From positions 3,157,501 through 3,221,500 of the forward strand of contig NZ_CP011774.1 in assembly GCF_001412535.1 (NCBI RefSeq): a DNA stretch of 64,000 bases. Direction: 5' to 3'. Positions 52,548-61,160 of this stretch are shown in pieces. Origin of the DNA: Limnohabitans sp. 63ED37-2 (GTDB lineage: Bacteria; Pseudomonadota; Gammaproteobacteria; Burkholderiales; Burkholderiaceae_C). The notes under the pieces are model-generated. The model searched no databases and was not told where the DNA came from. It was given only the letters and a program-made list of their open reading frames with translations. A program made the position numbers and the translations under genes. How positions within the stretch are numbered: position 1 is the first letter of the stretch; the number at the start of each line of letters is the position of its first letter.

Positions 52548-52722
52548 GGTTGGAGTCCTAATCTTTAGCAGGTCTGAAGCGCCCAACTATACCCAAATAA
52601 ATACGAAAAATTAGCTACAAAAATCTTTGTGCGCTCAACGCGCATGGGCTTCCTTAAGCGCACTCTTTATTCAAACTAAAGCTGGCCAAGAGAGCCGCTG
52701 CCGAGCGCAAGCGTGCCTTCTG

Positions 52723-52787
52723 GTGCGGTGAATCACTTCATAATTCACCGCACTATGTGCGGCGAATAAGGCGCATAATCACCGCAT
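52723..52787. promoter_or_regulatory. Operator array and -10 box of the fic gene
   Basis: Four half-sites of one motif alternate in direction: GTGCGGTGAAT (52723-52733), ATTCACCGCAC (52743-52753), GTGCGGCGAAT (52757-52767) and ATCACCGCAT (52778-52787, over the start codon). The first two form a perfect 11-base inverted repeat, the second and third another with one mismatch. A CATAAT -10 (52774-52779) ends six bases before the ATG, so the transcript may be leaderless. Confidence 0.75.
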
Positions 52788-53913
52788 GTTCGCCGACAAG
52801 ACTCCCCGCAAACGCACTTATCTGTGGCAGCGCCCCGACTGGCCGCAGTGGCGATATGACGCGGCTGCCCTGGCCGGGCCGTTGGCACAGTTGCACCGTG
52901 CGCAAGGCGAATTGGTGGGGCGGATGGCGCATTTGGGTTTGGCGCAGCGCGATCTGGCGACTTTGCAGGTTTTGACGCAAGAGGTCATCACCACCAGCGC
53001 CATCGAGGGCGAAACGCTCAACTTGGAAGCTGTGCGCTCGTCCATTGCCCGCAAGCTGGGGGTGGACATTGGCGCGCTCGCGCCCGCTGACCGCCATGTG
53101 GATGGGGTGGTGGACATGGTGCTGGACGCCACCCAGCAACACGCCCAGCCGCTCACGGCCGAGCGCTTGTTTGGTTGGCATGCGGCGCTGTTTCCCACCG
53201 GCTTCAGTGGCCGTCTGCGGATTCAGGTGGGCACCTGGCGCAACGATGCGGCAGGTCCGATGCAAGTGGTCTCGGGCCCGGTGGGCCGAGAAAAGGTGCA
53301 CTTTGAGGCACCGCCCGCCCACACCTTGCCCGCACAAACAGCCGCGTTTTTGGAATGGTTCAACGCCGGGCCTTTGGGTGATGCGCTGGTGCACGCTGGG
53401 TTGGCGCATTTGTGGCTGGTGACTTTGCACCCATTTGACGATGGCAACGGCCGCATCAGCCGAGCCGTGGGCGACATGGCCTTGGCCAGAGCTGAAGGCT
53501 CTGCACAACGGTTTTACAGCCTGAGTGCGCAAATTCAGCGCGAGCGCAAACAGTATTACGAACAACTCGAAGCCACCCAACGCGGCACGATGGATGTGAC
53601 GCCATGGCTGCAGTGGTTTTTGGCCTGCTTGCTGCGCGCGGTGCAGGGTGCTGATGGTTTGTTGGTGGGCGTGCTGGACAAGGCGAAGTTTTGGCAACGC
53701 TGGGCAGACACGCCGATGAATGCACGGCAGACGCTGGTGCTCAACCGCGTGCTCGACGGCATGGACGGCAAGCTGACCAACGCCAAGTGGGCCACCTTGG
53801 GCAAATGTTCGGCCGACACGGCGCTGCGCGATATCAATGATTTGTTGGCGCGAGGCGTATTGCGCCGCTTGGAGGGTGGCGGACGCAACACCGCTTACGA
53901 GTTGGCGTCCTGA
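52786..53913 (+). CDS. Fic family AMP-transferase with N-terminal inhibitory motif and C-terminal helix-turn-helix
   Basis: 375 residues. DUF4172-like N-terminus (TYLWQRPDWPQWRYD), inhibitory motif TSAIEGE near residue 70 (class II), the catalytic Fic motif HPFDDGNGRISR at ~215, and a C-terminal winged helix (NAKWATLGKCSADTALRDIN). Fic enzymes attach AMP to target proteins and the inhibitory Glu restrains them. The winged helix together with the repeated operator just upstream suggests it represses its own gene. Confidence 0.93.
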   Translation: MFADKTPRKRTYLWQRPDWPQWRYDAAALAGPLAQLHRAQGELVGRMAHLGLAQRDLATLQVLTQEVITTSAIEGETLNLEAVRSSIARKLGVDIGALAPADRHVDGVVDMVLDATQQHAQPLTAERLFGWHAALFPTGFSGRLRIQVGTWRNDAAGPMQVVSGPVGREKVHFEAPPAHTLPAQTAAFLEWFNAGPLGDALVHAGLAHLWLVTLHPFDDGNGRISRAVGDMALARAEGSAQRFYSLSAQIQRERKQYYEQLEATQRGTMDVTPWLQWFLACLLRAVQGADGLLVGVLDKAKFWQRWADTPMNARQTLVLNRVLDGMDGKLTNAKWATLGKCSADTALRDINDLLARGVLRRLEGGGRNTAYELAS

Positions 53914-53983
53914 TGCGGTGCGAGGCCTGCAACACTGTGCGTCACACCCCTACGCCTCTGGGTCCGATCTGGATGACGAACTT

Positions 53984-54009
53984 GTAACTTCTCAGGGCAT
54001 TCAGCCGAA
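53984..54009 (+). promoter_or_regulatory. ECF sigma promoter motif upstream of the VTT-flavin reductase gene
   Basis: GTAACT (53984-53989), 16-base spacer, CGAA (54006-54009), ending 74 bases before ATG 54084. It is the same layout as the two motifs at the sigma/hvf locus 10 kb upstream, and identical in both boxes to the one before the sigma gene. Confidence 0.6.
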
Positions 54010-54083
54010 TAACAAAGCATCAGCGTTTATCGTTCATGGCTCTTGGTTCACTGTGACCATGAGCATCACCGGAGTTTCCCCTC

Positions 54084-56246
54084 ATGCGTCTTCGTCAAAT
54101 TGTTTTATTGCTCTTGCTGGCGCTGGCCATCGGCGCATTTGTCGCGCTGGACTTGGGGCGTTATCTGAGCTTTGAGCAACTCAAGGTCAGCCAAGCCAGT
54201 TTTGACCAGCTCTATGCACAGCAGCCTGTGATGGTGGCCGCCGTTTACTTTGGGGTGTACGTTTTGGCCACGGCGCTGTCGATTCCGGGCGCGGTCATCA
54301 TCACCTTGGGCGGTGGGGCTGTGTTTGGCCTGTGGCAGGGTTTGCTGCTGGTGTCGTTTGCTTCCACCCTCGGCGCCACTTTGGCTTTTCTGGCTTCGCG
54401 TTTTGTGTTGCGCGAGTGGGTGGAGGCGCGTTTTGGTCAGCGCCTGGCCGACATCAATGCAGGCGTAGACAAAGAGGGCGCGTTTTATCTGTTCACTTTG
54501 CGCTTGATTCCGGTGGTGCCGTTTTTCCTGATCAACCTGCTCATGGGTCTGACGCGCATGAAGACCTGGACCTATTACTGGGTGAGCCAGTTGGGCATGT
54601 TGGCGGGCACGGCGGTGTATGTGAATGCGGGCACGCAACTGGCGCAGCTGGACTCGGTGCGGGGCATTCTGAGCCCGGCGCTGTTGGGCAGCTTTGTGCT
54701 GCTGGGCATCTTCCCCTTGTTGGCGCGGCGTGTGGTGGCGGCCGTTCAAAAGCGAAAAGTCTATGCCCGCTGGGCCAGCGTGCGCCCTAAGACGTTTGAC
54801 CGCAACCTGATCGTGATCGGCGGGGGCGCGGCAGGTTTGGTGTCGGCCTACATTGCCGCCGCCGTCAAAGCCAAAGTGACTTTGATCGAGGCGCACAAGA
54901 TGGGCGGCGACTGCTTGAACTACGGCTGCGTGCCGAGCAAGGCCTTGATCAAGAGCGCCAAGCTGGCCCACCAGATGCGCCACGGCGCACAGTACGGCTT
55001 GAGCGACACCGCGCCCAGCTTCAGTTTCAAGGCGGTGATGCAGCGTGTGCACGATGTGATCAAAGCCATCGAGCCGCACGACAGTGTGGCGCGCTACACC
55101 AGCTTGGGTGTGGAGGTGCTGCAGGGTTACGGCAAGTTGGTGAACCCATGGACCGTGGAAGTGACTTTGAACGACGGCCAGGTGCAGCGCCTGACCGCGC
55201 GCAGCATCGTGATTGCGGCGGGCGCACGGCCTGTGGTGCCGCCTTTGCCGGGCCTCGATGACGTGGGCTACGTCACCAGCGACACGCTGTGGGACGAGTT
55301 CGCCAAGCTCGATGACATCCCGAAGCGCATCGTGGTGCTGGGCGGCGGGCCGATTGGCTGCGAGCTGTCACAAAGCTTTGCTCGCCTGGGTGCGCAGGTC
55401 ACGCAGGTTGAGATGGGCGATCGCATCATGGTGCGCGAGGACGAAGAGGTGTCTGCGTTGGCACGCGACGCGCTGCAGGCCGACGGCGTGATGGTGCTCA
55501 CCGGGCACAAGGCGCTGCGCTGCGAGCGCCGGGGTGAAGACAAAATTTTGGTGGCCTCCACACAGGGGCAAGAAGTGGAGATTGTTTTTGACGCGCTGGT
55601 CTGCGCCGTGGGCCGTGTGGCCCGTCTGCAAGGTTATGGCTTGGAAGACATTGGCGTGCCCACGCACCGCACCGTCGAGACCAACGAGTATCTCCAAACG
55701 CTCTACCCCAACATCTACGCCGCAGGCGATGTGGCCGGGCCTTACCAGTTCACCCACACGGCCGCGCACCAAGCTTGGTATGCGGCGGTGAATGCGCTGT
55801 TTGGCGACTTCAAATCCTTCAAGGTGGATTACCGCGTGATTCCCTGGGCCACCTTCATTGACCCTGAGGTGGCGCGTGTGGGCCTGAACGAGCAAGAAGC
55901 GAAAGAGAAAAATATCCCATATGAAGTGACGAAGTACGGCATCGACGATCTGGATCGGGCGATTGCAGACAGTGAGGCGCATGGCTTTGTGAAAGTGCTC
56001 ACCGTGCCCGGCAAAGACCGCATTTTGGGCGTGACCATCGTGGGCTCGCACGCGGGTGACTTGCTGGCCGAATATGTGCTGGCCATGAAGCATGGCCTGG
56101 GCTTGAACAAAATTTTGGGCACCATCCACACCTACCCAACCATGGCCGAGGCCAACAAATTCGCGGCCGGTGAATGGAAGCGTGCCCATGCGCCACAAAA
56201 GCTGCTGGCATGGGTGAAGAAGTTCCACGATTGGCGGCGCGGATGA
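54084..56246 (+). CDS. Fusion of a VTT/DedA-type membrane domain with a mercuric-reductase-like flavin disulfide oxidoreductase
   Basis: 720 residues. Residues 1-225: TVP38/TMEM64 (VTT) membrane domain with FGVYVLATALSIPGAVIITL and FTLRLIPVVPFFLINLLMGL. Residues 240-720: FAD-binding GGGAAGLVSAYIAAAVKAKV, redox pair GGDCLNYGCVPSKA (Cys276/Cys281), NAD-binding VVLGGGPIGCELSQSF, and a C-terminal dimer domain with GTIHTYPTMAEANKFA. Family of dihydrolipoamide/mercuric/glutathione reductases, but the C-terminal His-x4-Glu is replaced here by His-Thr-Tyr-Pro-Thr-x-Ala-Glu. Substrate unknown. Coupled to DUF3047. Confidence 0.93.
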   Translation: MRLRQIVLLLLLALAIGAFVALDLGRYLSFEQLKVSQASFDQLYAQQPVMVAAVYFGVYVLATALSIPGAVIITLGGGAVFGLWQGLLLVSFASTLGATLAFLASRFVLREWVEARFGQRLADINAGVDKEGAFYLFTLRLIPVVPFFLINLLMGLTRMKTWTYYWVSQLGMLAGTAVYVNAGTQLAQLDSVRGILSPALLGSFVLLGIFPLLARRVVAAVQKRKVYARWASVRPKTFDRNLIVIGGGAAGLVSAYIAAAVKAKVTLIEAHKMGGDCLNYGCVPSKALIKSAKLAHQMRHGAQYGLSDTAPSFSFKAVMQRVHDVIKAIEPHDSVARYTSLGVEVLQGYGKLVNPWTVEVTLNDGQVQRLTARSIVIAAGARPVVPPLPGLDDVGYVTSDTLWDEFAKLDDIPKRIVVLGGGPIGCELSQSFARLGAQVTQVEMGDRIMVREDEEVSALARDALQADGVMVLTGHKALRCERRGEDKILVASTQGQEVEIVFDALVCAVGRVARLQGYGLEDIGVPTHRTVETNEYLQTLYPNIYAAGDVAGPYQFTHTAAHQAWYAAVNALFGDFKSFKVDYRVIPWATFIDPEVARVGLNEQEAKEKNIPYEVTKYGIDDLDRAIADSEAHGFVKVLTVPGKDRILGVTIVGSHAGDLLAEYVLAMKHGLGLNKILGTIHTYPTMAEANKFAAGEWKRAHAPQKLLAWVKKFHDWRRG

Positions 56247-56998
56247 ACCGCTTGTTGGAACCCATCCCCGCGCTGCTGGCACTGAGCATGGCCTGCGCCA
56301 CAGCATCCGCCACTGCGCAAAGCCTCTCGCCACTGGTGCCCGCCGATGGCGCAGCCGCCAGCACTTGGCGCTTTGTGGGCTTTCCCAAGTCCAAGGCCGA
56401 CATTCCCGCCACCCGCTTCGAGTTGGCTGATGTGCAGGGCGAGCGGGCGCTCAAGGTCAGCACCCGCGCTTCGTATGGCACCTGGGTACACGACTTGCCC
56501 AAAACCGAACCGGGGCGCTTGCAATGGCGCTGGCGTCTGGACCAGCCACTCACGGGCGGCAAAGTCGTCCCCGACATCCAAACCAAAGCCGGTGACGATG
56601 CGGCACTCAAGGTGTGCGTGATGTTCGACCACCCGCTGGAGCGCGTGCCTTTTGTGGAGCGCACCTTGTTGCGCATCGCCCGCAGCGTGAGCGGCGAAGA
56701 CCTGCCCGCCGCAACGCTCTGCTACGTGTGGGACAGTGTGCACCCGGCGGGCTTGCAAGGCCCCAACCCCTACACCCAGCGCGTGCGCTTCATCACGCTA
56801 CAAGGCAAGGGCGCGCCTTTGGCCCAATGGCAAACCGAAACTCGCGACGTGGCCGCCGACTTTGCGAAGTTGTTTGCGGACGAGCTGCCCGCCGGAGCCG
56901 CTGTGCCCAAAGTGCGTGCGGTGCTGATTGGGGCGGACAGCGACAACACGGGTGCTGAAAGTGTGGGCTGGGTGCGGGACATACAGTGGCGGCCCTGA
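56243..56998 (+). CDS. DUF3047 exported protein
   Basis: 251 residues from ATG 56243 (ATGA overlap with the reductase stop). Signal peptide ending ATAQ. Typical DUF3047 body: WRFVGFPKSKADIPATRFEL, LQWRWRLDQPLTGG, RNILRIARS-like LLRIARSVSGEDLPAATLCY and IGADSDNTGAESVGWVRDI. Function unknown; likely beta-sandwich binding protein in the periplasm. It probably shares the ECF-type promoter. Confidence 0.88.
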   Translation: MNRLLEPIPALLALSMACATASATAQSLSPLVPADGAAASTWRFVGFPKSKADIPATRFELADVQGERALKVSTRASYGTWVHDLPKTEPGRLQWRWRLDQPLTGGKVVPDIQTKAGDDAALKVCVMFDHPLERVPFVERTLLRIARSVSGEDLPAATLCYVWDSVHPAGLQGPNPYTQRVRFITLQGKGAPLAQWQTETRDVAADFAKLFADELPAGAAVPKVRAVLIGADSDNTGAESVGWVRDIQWRP

Positions 56999-57025
56999 GG
57001 CGCTGCCCCTGTGGGGTGGCCCGCT

Positions 57026-57775
57026 TCAGCTGTGGCCCAAAACCTGTGACAGGGCGGCGGCTTCTTTGACCAACACGGCCCCGAATTGGCGCACTTTTGC
57101 GTCTTTGAGACGGGCACCCGGTCCAAATACGGCAATGGAGCCAGCCACTTGACCGTGGCTGTTGAAAAACGGTGCTGCAATGGCCACTGCCCCTTCGATC
57201 AAAGCATTTTTGCTGGTGGCGTAGCCGCGCTTTTTGATCTGACGCAGCTCTTGCGCATAGCGGATGGGGTCCAGGTTCAGGCCTTCGGCATAACGCTCGA
57301 TGGCTTCGATGGAGGTGTTGGCATGCGCCAAGATGACCTGGCCACTGGCCCCCAAAACGATGCGTTCTTGGTAACCCACTCCCCGCTTGAAGCTCAGGGC
57401 TTGGGGGCTGGGCAATTCGGCCACGCACAAGCGCATGGCGCCTTGTGGCACAAACAAGGCCACGGTTTCTTGGGTGGCGGCCCACACGCGCTGCATGATG
57501 GCTTGGCCCACGGCAGACACATTCAGGCTCGATGACCAGGCGTGTGTGAGTTGCCCGACCGCAGGGCCGAGCCTGAACCTTTGAGGTTCGCCCGAGGACA
57601 CCACAAAACCCGATTGCACCAGTGTTTGCAACAAGCGGTAGAGCGTGGGCCGACTCAAAGGCACCCGCTCCAGCAATTGGGCGGCGCTCAGTTCATGGTC
57701 GTTGACCGAGAACGCTTTCAAAATGTCCAAAGCTCGTTCAACGGCCCTGACGCCTTCGCCGCTGTGGGTGCTCAT
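57026..57775 (-). CDS. IclR family transcriptional regulator
   Basis: 249 residues from ATG 57775 (AAAGG eight bases upstream; a TTG at 57790 is also in frame). N-terminal winged helix (VERALDILKAF, LSAAQLLERVPLSRPTLYRL) and the IclR effector domain (ETVALFVPQGAMRLCVAELP, GVGYQERIVLGASGQVILAH). Divergent from the Rieske oxygenase cluster, which it most likely controls. Confidence 0.93.
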   Translation of the reverse strand: MSTHSGEGVRAVERALDILKAFSVNDHELSAAQLLERVPLSRPTLYRLLQTLVQSGFVVSSGEPQRFRLGPAVGQLTHAWSSSLNVSAVGQAIMQRVWAATQETVALFVPQGAMRLCVAELPSPQALSFKRGVGYQERIVLGASGQVILAHANTSIEAIERYAEGLNLDPIRYAQELRQIKKRGYATSKNALIEGAVAIAAPFFNSHGQVAGSIAVFGPGARLKDAKVRQFGAVLVKEAAALSQVLGHS

Positions 57776-57818
57776 GCCCAAACCTTTCAAAACCCTGTGG
57801 TGTGCGTGTGTATAGGAG

Positions 57819-57835
57819 TGTCCACCAGGCGGACA
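57819..57835. promoter_or_regulatory. Candidate IclR operator
   Basis: Near-perfect 17-base palindrome TGTCCACC-A-GGCGGACA (7 of 8 arm bases match) in the middle of the divergent regulator/oxygenase gap. Confidence 0.55.
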
Positions 57836-57914
57836 ACCTTATCATTTTACGGATAAATGCGCAGCGCACCAGGCCTGCGCCAGTCAACCGTTCAGGCCAA
57901 GGAGACGCTTTTTC

Positions 57915-59189
57915 ATGAACAAGGACATGTCTGAAACCCTGACCCGTGTGGGTCCCGGCACGCGCATGGGCAACCTGATGCGCCGCTATTGGGTGCCCGC
58001 TTTGAAGAGTGACGAAATCGAGTTGGCCGACGGTCCTCAAGTGCGCATCGAGTTGCTGGGTGAAAAGCTGCTGGCGTTTCGCAACACCGATGGCCAAGCC
58101 TGCATGATCAGTGAGTTCTGTTCACACCGCGGTGTCTCGTTGTACTTTGGCCGCAACGAAGAAAACGGCATCCGCTGCGCCTACCATGGCGTCAAGTTCG
58201 ACGGATTGGGCCAGTGTGTGGAGGTGCCCTCTAACCCCAAGGCCTGTGCGCACATGCACATCAAGGGCTACCCCTGCGTGGAGCGCGGCGGCATTGTCTG
58301 GACCTATATGGGCCCGCCCGACAAAATGCCCGAGCCACCCGAGCTGGAGTGGTGCACCTTGCCCGACAGCCATGTGTTCGTGTCCAAGCGCCTTCAGTAC
58401 TCCAGTTACCTGCAGGCCATGGAGGGTGGCATCGACACCGCCCATGTGTCGTATGTGCACCGCTATGAAGTAGACACCGACCCCATGCACCAGGGGGTCA
58501 AGGCGCTCGATTACATCAAGGCCGATGGCAACGTGGTGTTTGAAATCGAAAAAACCTCGTATGGCATGAGCTTGTATGGCCGTCGCATGGGCGAGCCTGA
58601 CAGTTATTACTGGCGCATCACCCAGTGGTTGTTTCCCTGGTTCACCATGATCCCGCCGTTTGGTCACCATGCGCTGGGTGGTCATGCTTGGGTGCCCGTG
58701 AATGACCACGAGTGCTGGGCCTGGAGCATGAACTGGCAGCCCAAGCAGCCGCTGAGCGCCGAAGAACATGAAGCGATGGCTGCGGGTAAAGGCATCCATG
58801 TGGAATACGAGGCCCCTGGCAGTTTTGTGCCCAAGGCCAACCGGGACAACGATTACCTGATGGACCGCAAGGCGCAGCAAGAAAAACGCGCCTACAGCGG
58901 TGTATTCGGATTTTCGGCGCAAGACTATTCTTTGCAAGAAAGCATGGGCCCTATTCAGGACCATGCTGCCGAAAAATTGCTGCCCACCGACCGTGCGATC
59001 GTCATGGCCCGGCGCATGCTGCACGATGCGGCGGTGGCACTGGAGCAAGGCATTGAGCCCCCAGCCTTGGATGCGTCCGAGCAACACGTTCGGCCAGCGG
59101 GTGTGTTGTTGCCCAAGGGCGACGATCCGATGGTTTGGGCCAAGGCCCACCTGGCCAACGGCCTGGATGAACCGGTTTTTTCGATCTGA
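57915..59189 (+). CDS. Rieske non-heme iron oxygenase, large (alpha) subunit
   Basis: 424 residues; AAGGAG ten bases before ATG 57915. The Rieske centre is EFCSHRGVS (Cys68/His70) with RCAYHGVKF (Cys88/His91). The non-heme iron site is in GGIDTAHVSYVHRYEVD (two His) with a distal Asp expected in the C-terminal half. Resembles phthalate or phenoxybenzoate type one-protein oxygenases that use a separate reductase. No reductase or ferredoxin gene is nearby. Substrate likely an aromatic carboxylate or ether (inference from family and neighbours). Confidence 0.92.
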   Translation: MNKDMSETLTRVGPGTRMGNLMRRYWVPALKSDEIELADGPQVRIELLGEKLLAFRNTDGQACMISEFCSHRGVSLYFGRNEENGIRCAYHGVKFDGLGQCVEVPSNPKACAHMHIKGYPCVERGGIVWTYMGPPDKMPEPPELEWCTLPDSHVFVSKRLQYSSYLQAMEGGIDTAHVSYVHRYEVDTDPMHQGVKALDYIKADGNVVFEIEKTSYGMSLYGRRMGEPDSYYWRITQWLFPWFTMIPPFGHHALGGHAWVPVNDHECWAWSMNWQPKQPLSAEEHEAMAAGKGIHVEYEAPGSFVPKANRDNDYLMDRKAQQEKRAYSGVFGFSAQDYSLQESMGPIQDHAAEKLLPTDRAIVMARRMLHDAAVALEQGIEPPALDASEQHVRPAGVLLPKGDDPMVWAKAHLANGLDEPVFSI

Positions 59190-59226
59190 CAATTTTTCAC
59201 TGAACACACGTACAACAGGAGACAAC

Positions 59227-60210
59227 ATGAAAAATTTCAACCGTCGGCAACTGACCACATGGGTCTTGGCCAGCTTGGGCTTGGGTGCAACCATGACCGC
59301 GAGCGCGCAAGAATGGACGCCGACCAAGCCCGTGCGCATCATCGTGCCCATCACAGGCAGCACCAACGATGTGTTGGCGCGGCTGATTGCGCCCAAACTC
59401 CAAGAAGTTTTTGGGCAACCCTTTGTGGTGGAAAACAAACCCGGTGCGGGCGGCAACATTGGCGCCGACATGGTGGCCAAAGCCGCGCCGGACGGTCATA
59501 CCCTGCTGATTGGCTACAACGGCCCATTGGCCATCAACGTGGGTCTGTTCGACAAAATGCCCTACGACCCGGTCAAAGACCTCGCGCCGATCACTTTGAT
59601 GGTCAAGGCCCCGCAATACCTGGTGGTTAACCCGGCTTCGGGCATCACCAGCGTGAAGGACTTTGTCGAGAAGACCAAGGCCAACCCAACCAAATATTCA
59701 TACGGCTCGGTGGCTTTGGGCAGCGCCTCGCACCTGACCATGGAGATGTTCAAGTCGGCCGGAGGGTTTCACATCACCCACATCCCCTACCGGGGTGCCG
59801 GACCAGCGGTCAGCGATTTGATCGGCGGCAACATTCAGGCGGGTTTCTTTGTGCCGGGCAATGTGCAGCAGTTTGCCAAAGAGGGGCGCTTGAAGTTGTT
59901 GGCAACTTCGGGCCTCAAGCGCTTTGCCAGCACGCCCGACATTCCGACGCTCAGCGAATCGGGTTACCCCGACTTTGAAGCCACCTCGTGGATTGGCTTT
60001 CTCACCACGGGTGGCACGCCTGCGCCCATCATCGAGCGTTACAACCGCGAGATCGTGAAGATCGTGCGTTCACCCGAAATCACCAAGCGCTTGCTCGACA
60101 TGGAGTTTGAAATTGTGGCCACCACCCCCAACCAGTTCCGTGACTGGATTGGGGCGGAAATCAAGCGCTGGGGCAAGGTCATCAAAGACACCGGCACCAA
60201 GGCGGAGTGA
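59227..60210 (+). CDS. Bug-family tripartite tricarboxylate transporter binding protein
   Basis: 327 residues from ATG 59227 (AGGAGA upstream). Signal peptide ending SASAQ-like (TASAQ). Bug signature PVRIIVPITGSTNDVLARLI, QPFVVENKPGAGGNIGADMV, and LLIGYNGPLAINVGLF. Captures carboxylates in the periplasm; often stands without its TctAB membrane part, as here. Co-transcribed with the oxygenase, so it probably delivers the oxygenase substrate. Confidence 0.95.
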   Translation: MKNFNRRQLTTWVLASLGLGATMTASAQEWTPTKPVRIIVPITGSTNDVLARLIAPKLQEVFGQPFVVENKPGAGGNIGADMVAKAAPDGHTLLIGYNGPLAINVGLFDKMPYDPVKDLAPITLMVKAPQYLVVNPASGITSVKDFVEKTKANPTKYSYGSVALGSASHLTMEMFKSAGGFHITHIPYRGAGPAVSDLIGGNIQAGFFVPGNVQQFAKEGRLKLLATSGLKRFASTPDIPTLSESGYPDFEATSWIGFLTTGGTPAPIIERYNREIVKIVRSPEITKRLLDMEFEIVATTPNQFRDWIGAEIKRWGKVIKDTGTKAE

Positions 60211-60215
60211 GCGGC

Positions 60216-60995
60216 ATGGGCCAAGCTCGTTTACAGGGCCAAGTGGCGCTGATCACCGGAGCCGGTTCAGGCATTGGTGCGGCCACCGCCCATGTGTTTT
60301 GCCAAGAGGGGGCGGCCGTGTTTTTGGTGGATGCCAACATGCAGGCCCTGACACGCACACAACAAGCGCTGTTGCTGGCTTTTCCGGATGCGCAGGTGCG
60401 CTGCCTGCAGGCGGATGTGACCGATCGCGCCTTGGCCCAGCAAGCGGTGGACGACTGCGTGGCGGCTTTTGCGGGCCTCGATATCCTCGTGAACAACGCC
60501 GCCATGCGCAACTATTCACCAGCGGCCGAAGCCACTTCGCAAGAGTGGCAAGCCATTGTGGGTGTCAACCTGGTGGGCATCACCCACTACTGCCACGCCG
60601 CATTGCCGCACTTGCGCCAGTCGGGTCGCGGCAGCATCGTGAACGTGTCGTCTTGTTATGCCGTCAAAGGCCGCAAAGGCATGGCCCTGTACGACGCCAC
60701 CAAAGCCGCGCAACTGGCCCTGAGCCGGTCACTGGCCTGCGAGGAAGCGGTGCACGGTGTGCGCGTCAATGCGGTGTGCCCGGGCTCGACCTTGACCGAC
60801 TTTCATGTGGGCCGTGCACAACAAGCCGGCAAAAGCATTGAGCAGCTCAAGACGGAGCGCAAAGACAGCTCTTTGTTGGGTCGTTGGGCGGCACCCGAAG
60901 AAATCGCTTGGCCAATTTTGTGGCTGGCCTCGGCAGAGGCGTCGTTCATCACGGGCACCACCTTGGTGGTGGACGGCGGGCTGCACATTGTTTGA
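60216..60995 (+). CDS. Short-chain dehydrogenase/reductase (catabolic cluster)
   Basis: 259 residues from ATG 60216 with GGAG eight bases upstream; GTG 60207, overlapping the previous stop, is an alternative. Intact SDR: TGAGSGIG, ILVNNAAM, catalytic Ser in SSCYAVKGRKGMALYDATKA with Tyr and Lys in YDATK, and TGTTLVVDGGL at the end. May oxidise a dihydrodiol or alcohol made by the oxygenase pathway. Confidence 0.92.
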   Translation: MGQARLQGQVALITGAGSGIGAATAHVFCQEGAAVFLVDANMQALTRTQQALLLAFPDAQVRCLQADVTDRALAQQAVDDCVAAFAGLDILVNNAAMRNYSPAAEATSQEWQAIVGVNLVGITHYCHAALPHLRQSGRGSIVNVSSCYAVKGRKGMALYDATKAAQLALSRSLACEEAVHGVRVNAVCPGSTLTDFHVGRAQQAGKSIEQLKTERKDSSLLGRWAAPEEIAWPILWLASAEASFITGTTLVVDGGLHIV

Positions 60996-61097
60996 AAAAA
61001 GCAGCCGCCTGCAAGCCGATCGATTGTCGCCAAGCGTAAAAAAACGCAGCTCACGAAGCCTGATGTCGACAGTCTTTGATGAGGCAGAAAACCCACG

Positions 61098-61127
61098 CAG
61101 AACACGCATCAAGGGATGCATGTTCTG
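61098..61127. terminator. Hairpin between convergent catabolic genes
   Basis: CAGAACA/TGTTCTG (7 base pairs) extended by CATC/GATG after a 2-base mismatch, loop AAGG. No T-run; might end both transcripts in the 165-base gap. Confidence 0.35.
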
Positions 61128-61160
61128 CTGGGAGCGCAGGTTTTAAAAGACTTTGGAGGA

